Assembly (NCBI RefSeq): GCF_013343715.1
Contig: NZ_JABUNR010000015.1
Span: 1-64,000 of the forward strand
Reading direction: 5' to 3'
DNA from: Mesobacillus harenae
Lineage (GTDB): Bacteria > Bacillota > Bacilli > Bacillales > Cytobacillaceae
Length of the DNA stretch: 64,000 bases
Shown here: positions 57,347 through 64,000 of the stretch, in pieces
Layout: every line of letters begins with the position of its first letter
How positions within the stretch are numbered: the first letter of the stretch is position 1
The notes under the pieces: model-generated
What the model was told of the DNA's origin: nothing
Databases searched by the model: none
What the model saw: only the letters and a program-made list of their open reading frames with translations
Position numbers and translations under genes: made by a program

Positions 57347-58591
57347 TCAGTTATTATTGGTAATGATTGAATTTGTTTTTTCAATGGAAGATGAATGTGC
57401 GCTTTTAAAAATCATCCACACTAATGGCATTAGTAGTAAGCTGGTGGCTGCAATACCGATCCATGAAAATACATCCCAAATAACACCAGCAGCAGTACTT
57501 CCTAGAACCACGCCAATATAATAGCTGATCAGATAAAAGCTTGATGCCCCGCTTTTATGGTGGGTGGCAATCTGGGTTACAGAGGAAGAGGCCATTGAGT
57601 GGGCGATGAAAAATCCTGTACAAACTAAGGCAAGGCCAAGGCCAATAATGGCGATAGCCGGAATTACAGTTAACCAGACGCCGATGAAAAAGAAAATGAT
57701 ACCAGCGGCCATTACACTGTTAAGACTGTAATGAGCAGAGAGCTTTCCCGCAATCGGAGGGGCGATTACACCCAATAGATAAGCAAAGTAAGTAAGTGAA
57801 ATCCATTTTAGCGGTATTGAAAATGGCTCGCCTTGCAAATAAAATGGCAAGTAAGTCCAAACTGCTGTGAAGACAATCTGCAGAATCAGGCCGACACAGA
57901 AATAAAGGATTAGTTTTCGATCCTTTAGATGAACCGCCATTCCTCTTAGATCATGGCTTACCGGCTGCGCCGACTTCTTAAAAAACCGTTCGCGCGGAAG
58001 CAGCCAGATAAATAGTATGGCTGCTATCAAGCCAAATCCGGCAAAAACGGAAAATGCCGTTTTCCAGCCGAATAGATCGGTCAGATATCCTGCTGTCACT
58101 CGTCCGCCCATTCCGCCTAGGGCATTGCTTGCGATATATACAGACATGGCCATCCCCAAACTTCTTGGAGCTACTTCACTTCCTAGGAACCCCATGGCCG
58201 CAGCTGGTATTCCCGCGAGAAAGAAACCCTGAATTAATCTTAGGAATACAATCAATGCAAAGGAATTTGCAAATGGCATGGCTAGTAGTGTTAAAACAGT
58301 GACCACTATCGACAGAATCATAATTCGGTTTCTTCCGTATCTATCAGAAATAAATCCCAATATGAGCAAACCCATTAACATGGCAAAGACAGAAGAAGAA
58401 ACAACCAGACTTGAAAGAGTAGGAGTAATATTAAATTGATCAACAAATACTGGAAGAAGCGGCTGGAAAGAATATAGTGTGGAAAAAATAAGCAGAGATC
58501 CAAACAAAAGGGCAATAATCGCTTTCCAGTAGCCTCTGTCCTTAGCAGTATAAAGTTCTTGGGAGTATTTTTCGTGCACCTCTAAGGTCAT
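57347..58591 (-). CDS. Major facilitator superfamily transporter
   Basis: 414 residues, minus strand, 12 predicted helices. The MFS loop motif GFISDRYGRNR (about 79-89) and the motif-C-like GMAMSVYIASNALGGMGGRV are present. It looks like the YnfM/sugar-efflux-type drug:H+ antiporter branch; the substrate is unknown. It lies 58 bp downstream of the SLC13 gene, so both are probably one transcript. An inverted repeat GATAGTCG/CGACTATC (57273-57280, 57306-57313) lies beyond its 3' end. Confidence 0.85.
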   Translation of the reverse strand: MTLEVHEKYSQELYTAKDRGYWKAIIALLFGSLLIFSTLYSFQPLLPVFVDQFNITPTLSSLVVSSSVFAMLMGLLILGFISDRYGRNRIMILSIVVTVLTLLAMPFANSFALIVFLRLIQGFFLAGIPAAAMGFLGSEVAPRSLGMAMSVYIASNALGGMGGRVTAGYLTDLFGWKTAFSVFAGFGLIAAILFIWLLPRERFFKKSAQPVSHDLRGMAVHLKDRKLILYFCVGLILQIVFTAVWTYLPFYLQGEPFSIPLKWISLTYFAYLLGVIAPPIAGKLSAHYSLNSVMAAGIIFFFIGVWLTVIPAIAIIGLGLALVCTGFFIAHSMASSSVTQIATHHKSGASSFYLISYYIGVVLGSTAAGVIWDVFSWIGIAATSLLLMPLVWMIFKSAHSSSIEKTNSIITNNN

Positions 58592-58649
58592 TTTAGCAGT
58601 CCTTCCAGAAGAGGGACGATAGCCGTAAAGCTAACGTCCCTTCTTAATA

Positions 58650-60278
58650 CTATTTTAATTGTGCCGGGAAGCTATTAAGATCTATTCCCCAAACTAAAGG
58701 CATATAAAAGAAGATTGCCAGTGTTACGAGCAGGATTGCAAGTATATTTAGCCAGAACCCAGCCTTGGCCATATCGGGTATAGATAAATAGCCGGATCCG
58801 AAAACGACAGCATTAGGCGGTGTTGCAACTGGCAGCATAAACGCACAGCTAGCAGCCAGTCCAGCTCCGATCATTAAGCTGTATGGATGTACGTTGATTG
58901 CCGCGGCCAAAGAGGCCATGATCGGAAACATCATTGTTGCAGTCGCTGTATTCGAGGTTATTTCAGTTAAAAAGATTACCAGTGTTACCACAATCACCAA
59001 AATGAAGATTAGCCGGACGCCATTTAAGACTGTAAGCTGCTGGCCGATCCACTGTGCCAGGCCTGATGCCTGAAAACCAGCGGCAATTGCGAGACCTGCC
59101 CCAAACAATAACAGGATTCCCCAAGGCAGCTGCTTGGCTGTATCCCAGTCCAAAAGATATGTTCCCCTATGATTAACAGAAGGGATGATAAATAAAATTA
59201 TAGCTGCGACCATCGCAATGATCGTATCGTTCAACCCTGGAATAAAATTACTCAGCAGGAAAGAGCGGGTGATCCAGGCAAACGCCGTCAGTGAAAAAAC
59301 GGCCAGTATGATTTTCTCTTCCATTCCCATTTTTCCGAGAGAAGCTTTTTCTTTTAAAATTACCTCGCGGCCGCCAGGGAGACTTTTGAGTTTCATAGGA
59401 AAAGCAATTTTTACTAGATAATACCACGCGCCAACTAGAATAATAGCAGCTATTGGCACACCAAATAACATCCAGCGTGCAAATGAGATTTCAATTCCAT
59501 AAAGCTCATTGACAGCTGCAGCAAAAAGTGTGTTAGGAGGCGTTCCGATTAACGTTCCAAGCCCGCCAATTGAGGCGCTGTACGCTATTCCTAGCATAAT
59601 CGCCTTACCGAAGTTCTTATCCTGCGGATCCAAGCCTGTTGATTTTTTAAGCTGTTCAGTGACTTGGTAGATAACTGCCATACCAATAGGGACCATCATC
59701 ATTGCCGTAGCTGTATTGGATATCCACATGGACAGGAATCCTGTAGCTATCATGAATCCCATAATTATCCTTTCCGTACTTGTCCCAATCAAGGTAATAA
59801 TGAAAAGGGCAATTCTTTTATGAAGGTTCCATTTCTGCATTGTTAAGGCGATCAGAAATCCGCCCATAAAGAGAAAAATCGTATTATCGCCATAGGACGA
59901 TGCTGTCAGGTTGGCATCTAGGCCTCCGGTCAAAGGGAATAGCACTAAGGGCAGCAAGGATGTCGCCGGAATAGGAATCGCTTCCGTGATCCACCACGTC
60001 GCTATCCATGCTGTGCTGGCGAGAATTGCGATGCCTTGTTCCGAAAGGCCATCTGGATGGAAAAACAACAGCAGAAAGACAAATAAGGCTGGCCCAAGAA
60101 TTAATCCAGCCTTCTGCCTGTTTGTGAATGACGGACCAGGGCCAGATTGTTGCTGAGCTCTTTGTTCAGTATTTGGCTTTTTAGCTGATCCAGTTGCTGT
60201 AAACAACAACAAATCCTTGGCCTGTTGATGCATTTTCCAAAGGTGGGACCAGCCACTTAGGTAGGGTGCTTGCTTCAT
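58650..60278 (-). CDS. SLC13/DASS family sodium:dicarboxylate symporter
   Basis: 542 residues, minus strand, about 11-12 helices plus a 65-residue soluble N-terminus. Family motifs SNTATAMMMVPIGMAVIYQV and SNTATATMMFPIMASLAAA are the two inverted-repeat SNT substrate/Na+-binding loops, and GGLGTLIGTPPNTLF and VATPPNAVVFGSG are also typical. Relatives import succinate, malate, fumarate or citrate with sodium. The ATG at 60278 is chosen by GGAGG eight bases upstream. A near-perfect cre box lies 22 bp upstream of the start, which fits catabolite repression. Confidence 0.92.
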   Translation of the reverse strand: MKQAPYLSGWSHLWKMHQQAKDLLLFTATGSAKKPNTEQRAQQQSGPGPSFTNRQKAGLILGPALFVFLLLFFHPDGLSEQGIAILASTAWIATWWITEAIPIPATSLLPLVLFPLTGGLDANLTASSYGDNTIFLFMGGFLIALTMQKWNLHKRIALFIITLIGTSTERIIMGFMIATGFLSMWISNTATAMMMVPIGMAVIYQVTEQLKKSTGLDPQDKNFGKAIMLGIAYSASIGGLGTLIGTPPNTLFAAAVNELYGIEISFARWMLFGVPIAAIILVGAWYYLVKIAFPMKLKSLPGGREVILKEKASLGKMGMEEKIILAVFSLTAFAWITRSFLLSNFIPGLNDTIIAMVAAIILFIIPSVNHRGTYLLDWDTAKQLPWGILLLFGAGLAIAAGFQASGLAQWIGQQLTVLNGVRLIFILVIVVTLVIFLTEITSNTATATMMFPIMASLAAAINVHPYSLMIGAGLAASCAFMLPVATPPNAVVFGSGYLSIPDMAKAGFWLNILAILLVTLAIFFYMPLVWGIDLNSFPAQLK

Positions 60279-60299
60279 GGTGAGTTCCTCCATTTCGTA

Positions 60300-60313
60300 T
60301 GTTAACGCTTTCC
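60300..60313 (-). promoter_or_regulatory. Candidate CcpA cre site of the SLC13 gene
   Basis: On the minus strand GGAAAGCGTTAACA differs from the cre consensus TGWAARCGYTWNCW only at the first base. It lies between promoter and start codon. Confidence 0.6.
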
Positions 60314-60439
60314 ATTCATAAAGTTGATTTTACGGATAAGTATTTCAAAATGTCAACTGATCTCTACTTTCAAATAACTAACCAGCTTGGCAGGGGGTAT
60401 TTAGAATTATTTTCCGCTTGCGAACTGGTCAATTTAAAT

Positions 60440-60520
60440 AGGTATTTAGTTTAGCTCCCTTTCAAAGAGATCCGAAAAGCCCTCTCCAATACTCCCGTTT
60501 TTCCTTAGCAGTTGGCCGGT
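60440..60520 (+). repeat. 81-bp direct repeat, copy B
   Basis: Related to 57155-57235 (66 of 81 positions the same). The terminator stem is degraded here (CCTTAG instead of CCGGCG), so this copy is probably non-functional. Homology continues weakly for about 30 bp beyond it in both places. Confidence 0.8.
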
Positions 60521-60539
60521 TTTATGTAATTGGTAGGAA

Positions 60540-60866
60540 TTTTTTAAAAGTTTAGGTTGTGGTGGATAATTCCCAAGCCAAACATTCGGACACCGATCAA
60601 CCCTTCCAGCTTGGGCAGTCCGAATCAGCCTCGTATTCGACTCCCAACACTCAGTTCCTCATTGATCTTGCCTGACGAAATCCAAGTCCAGCATCACCTT
60701 CAAGCTCTCCAGCGCTTATCGAAGCCAACCAGTCGGGTTCACATGAAGGATTGTCGAGGCTATTCAAGGAACTTGCATTTTTGTACTTTGCCTGGTTTTT
60801 GAACTTCAAATTCCAGCCCCAAAGGGTTACAGGCCAATCTTTCGTTACATAGAATAAACTGTTCAA
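60540..60866. other. Non-coding stretch with pseudoknot-like complementarity
   Basis: CCCAAGC (60572-60578) pairs with GCTTGGG (60609-60615), and ATTCGGAC (60584-60591) pairs with GTCCGAAT (60618-60625). The two pairings cross, giving an H-type pseudoknot or two mutually exclusive hairpins on either strand. A 71-codon minus-strand frame (60651-60866) lacks a convincing start signal and is not called as a gene. The stretch is less AT-rich than its surroundings. Confidence 0.4.
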
Positions 60867-60888
60867 TCCTGTTTGAGGGGGGATGACC

Positions 60889-61644
60889 GTGCTTAAGGTG
60901 GGGCGTACCGTTTATCATGGCACTAATTTGTTTGCTGCAAACTTAATAAAAGAATACGGAATTATTCTTGATGCTCAAAGACCAAATACGGACTTTGGAA
61001 GGGGTTTCTATGTCACTCATAGCATGAAACAAGCAATTAGATGGGCTGACGTGCGTGCAAAAAGATTACAAGTCTCAGCGAAGCTTTTGGAGACTGTGCA
61101 AATGAGCAAAATAGATTATCTGAACCACCCAGATGCACGGCTTCCCGCTATAGTAGCCTTCGATTTTGGCTTAAACTGTTTGCAGAAGCTTAAAGGAAAA
61201 AGGTTTCCATTCCCAGATCAGTCTGACTGGAAGGAACAAAAATTAGCCTGGAAGGAATTTGTTTTTCAGTGCCGCAAAGGATATCAACACGATCTCGACT
61301 TTGTGTTTGGCCCGATTGCGGGAGGCCATTTTAAAACTAACGATCAATTCATGATTTCAACAACAAAGGATCAACTATCACTTAATAGTTCCGAAGCGGT
61401 CAAATGTTTAACTAAAGAAAGAATCATGACAACAGGGATTCAGGATGCCGCAAACTCCCATATCAAAAAGGCTGATCCTGCACTGTTTGAGGAAATTAAG
61501 GAAGCGGCTATGGAGGTTTTCCAGCTGTCAAAGGATCATGCCAACAGACTGGTAACCGAATCCTGGCTCAGTTCTATTCATCCAACCGTATTGCTCCAAG
61601 AGTCACCTTATTATTGGGCATTAAGCTTGAAAAGCGGGCTATGA
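60889..61644 (+). CDS. DUF3990 protein, ADP-ribosyltransferase-like
   Basis: About 251 residues. The N-terminal TVYHGTN and DFGRGFYVTHSMKQAIRWA (about 7-52) are the DUF3990 signature; DUF3990 belongs to the ADP-ribosyltransferase clan, with the His and the Tyr in these motifs as NAD-binding positions. DLDFVFGPIAGG (about 135-146) is also typical. The C-terminal 65 residues are helical and of unknown type. Activity and target are unknown, and no antitoxin-like neighbour is seen. The GTG at 60889 fits GAGGGG better than the ATG at 60883. Confidence 0.75.
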   Translation: MLKVGRTVYHGTNLFAANLIKEYGIILDAQRPNTDFGRGFYVTHSMKQAIRWADVRAKRLQVSAKLLETVQMSKIDYLNHPDARLPAIVAFDFGLNCLQKLKGKRFPFPDQSDWKEQKLAWKEFVFQCRKGYQHDLDFVFGPIAGGHFKTNDQFMISTTKDQLSLNSSEAVKCLTKERIMTTGIQDAANSHIKKADPALFEEIKEAAMEVFQLSKDHANRLVTESWLSSIHPTVLLQESPYYWALSLKSGL

Positions 61645-61893
61645 CTGGGATTTTGAACACTTCACCTTGTCCATAAACGTTTAAAGAAAGTAAGAATTAT
61701 CATAACTAGGCAGCCGCCTCCTCACGGCGATTTTCAAAATTCATCCCGCAGAGTTTGTCTTCCCCGGTCCGCTTTTACAGCATTCTTATTCAACCTTTTT
61801 CCCAGTAGTAGGATAGATCAGTGGTGTATTATATAATGAGATTGAAAGTTTACATATGAACGTAAAGAAGTTTTTTTGCAGGAGTGTTGAATC

Positions 61894-62274
61894 GTGATTT
61901 TTAAAAATATCTTAGCAGTCGGCTTGGGCGGTGCATTGGGAACACTCCTCAGATACTACTTAAATGTATATACTTTATTTGCCGGATACCCGATTGGCAC
62001 CATTTTCGAAAACATTGCAGGGAGCCTGCTGCTGGGGTTCTTAACCGGCTGGATGATCAACCGGCCATTTCGGGAATGGATTAAGCTTGGTTTAGGAGTC
62101 GGGTTTTGCGGAGGATTTACAACTATGTCAACCCTTGCTGCGGATACGCTGTATTTAGGCAATGTTTTCTCCCTCGGTGATTCAATGGTCTATCTGGGAA
62201 TCTCGTTATTTGCTGGTCTTGTTTTCGCATTTATCGGGCTAGTTCTGGGAACAAAATGGAGCGAGGTGAAATAA
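61894..62274 (+). CDS. crcB: Fluoride ion channel FluC, subunit 1
   Basis: 126-residue four-helix membrane protein. GGALGTLLRYYLN, FENIAGSLLLGFLTG and GFCGGFTTMSTLA contain the conserved residues of the Fluc pore and its central Na+ site. Fluc dimers expel fluoride; paired genes usually form heterodimers. It starts at GTG (61894) behind AGGAG. A TATAAT at 61832-61837 may be its -10. I found no fluoride riboswitch upstream. Confidence 0.93.
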   Translation: MIFKNILAVGLGGALGTLLRYYLNVYTLFAGYPIGTIFENIAGSLLLGFLTGWMINRPFREWIKLGLGVGFCGGFTTMSTLAADTLYLGNVFSLGDSMVYLGISLFAGLVFAFIGLVLGTKWSEVK

Positions 62275-62658
62275 ATGGGCATCTTAACCTTAAGTTTGGG
62301 AGGTGCATTGGGAGCCGTATCGCGTTATCTAATCGGGCTTGCCCTTATGAAAAAGTACCCCAAGCCCCCAATTCCGATCGCGATGTTAATAGTCAATGTG
62401 CTTGGATCCTTTGGGTTAGGGCTATTTTTCGGACTTGCTTATCAAACCATTCCTCTAGGAGCCTATAAACATCCACTCTTCCTATTCCTCGGAATTGGCT
62501 TCTGCGGGGCTTTTACAACCTTTTCGACCTTCAGCATGGAGACAATCGGTTTATTAAGGCAAAGACTCTACAAAAAAGCGATTTTGTATTTTGGGGTTTC
62601 AATTGGGGGCAGTCTGTTAACGTTTTTGCTAGGCCTACAGGTCGGGAAGGTTTTATGA
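62275..62658 (+). CDS. crcB: Fluoride ion channel FluC, subunit 2
   Basis: 127-residue partner of the preceding gene with the same motifs: GGALGAVSRYLIG, IVNVLGSFGLGLFFG and GFCGAFTTFSTFSMET, including the Phe pair that lines the pore. The start ATG directly follows the stop of subunit 1, so translation is coupled. Confidence 0.93.
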   Translation: MGILTLSLGGALGAVSRYLIGLALMKKYPKPPIPIAMLIVNVLGSFGLGLFFGLAYQTIPLGAYKHPLFLFLGIGFCGAFTTFSTFSMETIGLLRQRLYKKAILYFGVSIGGSLLTFLLGLQVGKVL

Positions 62659-62760
62659 TTTCCTTTACATATTTCTCAGCATACGAAATTTTTGCTGTAT
62701 GCTAGCAATTCGAAAATGATCATACAAATAGTCAAAGATCCAAATGAACAAGCAAAACAA

Positions 62761-62789
62761 AGCCGGCAATTCATTTCATCTTGCCGGCT
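62761..62789 (-). terminator. Terminator of the DUF3231 gene
   Basis: AGCCGGCAA (62761-62769) and TTGCCGGCT (62781-62789) form a perfect 9-bp stem. On the minus strand it is followed by TTTGTTTTG. It may also stop transcription from fluC on the plus strand. Confidence 0.82.
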
Positions 62790-62799
62790 CTGCTTCTTT

Positions 62800-63807
62800 T
62801 CAAGACCCCTTAATTAAATCATTCCGGTCAGCAGCCATAGGCTGTTGTTCCATCCATCCTTCATTAATCATAATATTTGTCCCATCTTCAGCGAACTTTA
62901 GGATCTCCGCTGTTAAGCGGGAATAGGCAGTGGCCAGATCGCTTCTCTGGCTTGTGGAAAGTGCCCTTCCATAATTGCTGATTCCTGAAAAATTCATCAT
63001 CCCAAAGTGAAACATCATAAGCTTTTCAGAAAATGGAGCTTCCGTTGAATCGGTTACCTCTTGTTCCCATGTCTGCGGTGCGGGAAGCTCCTCCGCCCTC
63101 AGGAGAGAACTGAAAATATTGATATGCTTTTCTGAAATTTGTTTGCCTCGCATGATATAATCACGGATCTTATCAGATTGTGCAACCTGTCCAAAGGCTA
63201 TGGCCATTGCCTCACCGAGATTATTGGTTTGAATATTAGCGTAGAGACTTGAAATTTCCATTCCGGTTAGCGGACGTTTTTCTGCAAAAAATCCCACCAA
63301 AAAGGATTGCTTATGAACAAATTCCACTTTTTCTGGGTACGGAATCGTTGGCGGGCGTATGGCCAGTCCTTTTTCTAATGAAAGAAGGGTAGCCTCAGTA
63401 TTTAATTGGATTGTTGACGAGAGACACTTTGAGAAAAGTGTAAGGACGTCATTGCGAAACATTTGCGGCAAAAGAAACCCGAAATTAGAGAGTCCTCCCT
63501 TTGCCATTTGATTAATATAGGTTAAATAAAATTTATCCGAGAATAGCCGAGGTGCCTCTAAGTTCACATCCTGTTCAGTGAAACCAATCGGAACAGGGAT
63601 ATTCTCTTCCGTAAATATTCCTTTGATCCTCTCAACACGCTGCTTTGAAATATCAAGTGCATGCTCAACAACCATCTTTATTTCTGGATCTTTGACTGTT
63701 TCAAGAAAATGGCTGTACACACAACCTGCCATACTGTCACTAATGTAAGTTTGGTGCAATCCTGTTAGTTCCACCGATGTTAATGGAATTGTTTGTTCCT
63801 GCTCCAC
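62800..63807 (-). CDS. DUF3231 family protein
   Basis: About 335 residues, minus strand, soluble and largely helical. It looks like two copies of the DUF3231 domain (about 5-160 and 180-325), each starting with a LTSVELTGLHQTYISDSM- or LTGMEISSLYANIQTNNLGE-type helix. DUF3231 proteins are common in spore formers and have a four-helix, ferritin-like layout; function unknown. The GTG at 63807 is preferred because GGGAGG on the minus strand lies upstream; an in-frame start at 63855 lacks a binding site. Confidence 0.82.
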   Translation of the reverse strand: MEQEQTIPLTSVELTGLHQTYISDSMAGCVYSHFLETVKDPEIKMVVEHALDISKQRVERIKGIFTEENIPVPIGFTEQDVNLEAPRLFSDKFYLTYINQMAKGGLSNFGFLLPQMFRNDVLTLFSKCLSSTIQLNTEATLLSLEKGLAIRPPTIPYPEKVEFVHKQSFLVGFFAEKRPLTGMEISSLYANIQTNNLGEAMAIAFGQVAQSDKIRDYIMRGKQISEKHINIFSSLLRAEELPAPQTWEQEVTDSTEAPFSEKLMMFHFGMMNFSGISNYGRALSTSQRSDLATAYSRLTAEILKFAEDGTNIMINEGWMEQQPMAADRNDLIKGS

Positions 63808-63935
63808 CTTTTGTTTACCTCCCGAAATTGACCAATTTATGGGTAGGTTTCCCAAAAGGAATTCACATTATAATTTTATTTTTTGTTTAATTTCTTGACC
63901 GACGCAATTCTTTAAAGCTAATTTTAAAAATGATA

Positions 63936-63964
63936 TTGTTAAGAAACAATACTGGTTGTATAAT
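63936..63964 (+). promoter_or_regulatory. Sigma-A promoter of a gene starting beyond the right edge
   Basis: TTGTTA (63936-63941), 17-bp spacer and perfect TATAAT (63959-63964). The -35 overlaps an inverted repeat ATTGTT/AACAAT (63935-63950) that could be an operator. The window ends with GAGGTGAT, which looks like the next gene's ribosome binding site. Confidence 0.6.
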
Positions 63965-64000
63965 AAGCAACATAACCATAACGTGATAGTTTGAGGTGAT

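Noticed and set aside
60651..60866. 71-codon minus-strand open frame in the SLC13-DUF3990 gap
   Set aside because: No Shine-Dalgarno sequence before its start and no recognisable domain. The region is better described as structured non-coding DNA, though it could be a gene remnant.
61645..61893. Fluoride riboswitch upstream of fluC
   Set aside because: The conserved crcB-motif core is not present; the only structure is a weak GC hairpin near 61715-61730.

Overview
The window reads as chromosomal DNA of a Bacillaceae species related to Bacillus/Mesobacillus/Cytobacillus. Three things point there: the B. subtilis gene order mntP-ywlE-rpiB-ywlG-glyA-upp-atp and murA-spoIID-spoIIQ-spoIIID-mbl-flhO-flhP-fabZ-ywpF-ssbB, the sporulation genes, and strong AGGAGG ribosome binding sites with frequent TTG/GTG starts. 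It differs from B. subtilis in carrying an 11-gene complex I operon next to the ATP synthase operon and in several gene insertions. The genus is an inference.

Layout. 1-140: edge of an IS256-type insertion sequence. 413-8906: mntP, ywlE, a sensor-less chemotaxis receptor, rpiB, ywlG, an alpha-glucosidase, glyA, upp and a decayed C-terminal remnant of mnaA. 9185-11581: a Vpr-like secreted protease. 11876-19194: atpZ-I-B-E-F-H-A-G-D-C. 20044-30623: nuoABCDHIJKLMN, lacking the NADH-oxidising EFG module and with a nuoC carrying a tandem-repeat Lys/Ala-rich extension. 31192-40287: ywzB, ywmB, murA, spoIID, a NERD-domain protein, a VanZ-like protein, spoIIQ and a class B PBP lipoprotein. 40487-43180: a gamma-glutamyltransferase between two 146-bp direct repeats, then a divergent LCP protein. 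43590-48655: a transporter/signalling cassette (small membrane protein, DUF4212 small subunit, VC_2705-type sodium:solute symporter, cNMP-CBS-DUF294 protein, DnaQ-like exonuclease) behind a promoter, terminator-like leader and CRE site. 48754-57148: a small membrane protein, a LysM protein, spoIIID (with a possible upstream ORF), mbl, flhO, flhP, an EpuA-like protein, fabZ, a lipoprotein, ywpF, ssbB and a small ORF. 57347-60278: an MFS and an SLC13-type transporter lying between two 81-bp direct repeats. 60889-63807: a DUF3990 protein, a fluC pair and a DUF3231 protein.

How the genes fit together. The central 20 kb is an energy-conversion block: complex I builds the ion gradient that F1Fo uses. 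The flanks serve the cell envelope and sporulation (murA, spoIID, spoIIQ, PBP, LCP, LysM, mbl, spoIIID), the flagellar rod (flhO/flhP) and carbon uptake, where two sites resemble CcpA cre boxes.

The most unusual signals are non-coding. They include a family of palindromes with GTGACAGGCACC arms that sit at gene ends, supply stop codons and look like terminators; the composite repeats flanking the ggt-like gene; the direct repeats bracketing the transporter pair; a five-unit 20-bp A-tract array upstream of the NERD gene; and a stretch at 60572-60625 whose complementary segments cross as in a pseudoknot. I found no wholly new multi-gene system that I can defend. The symporter-signalling-exonuclease cassette and the palindrome family are the best candidates for follow-up.
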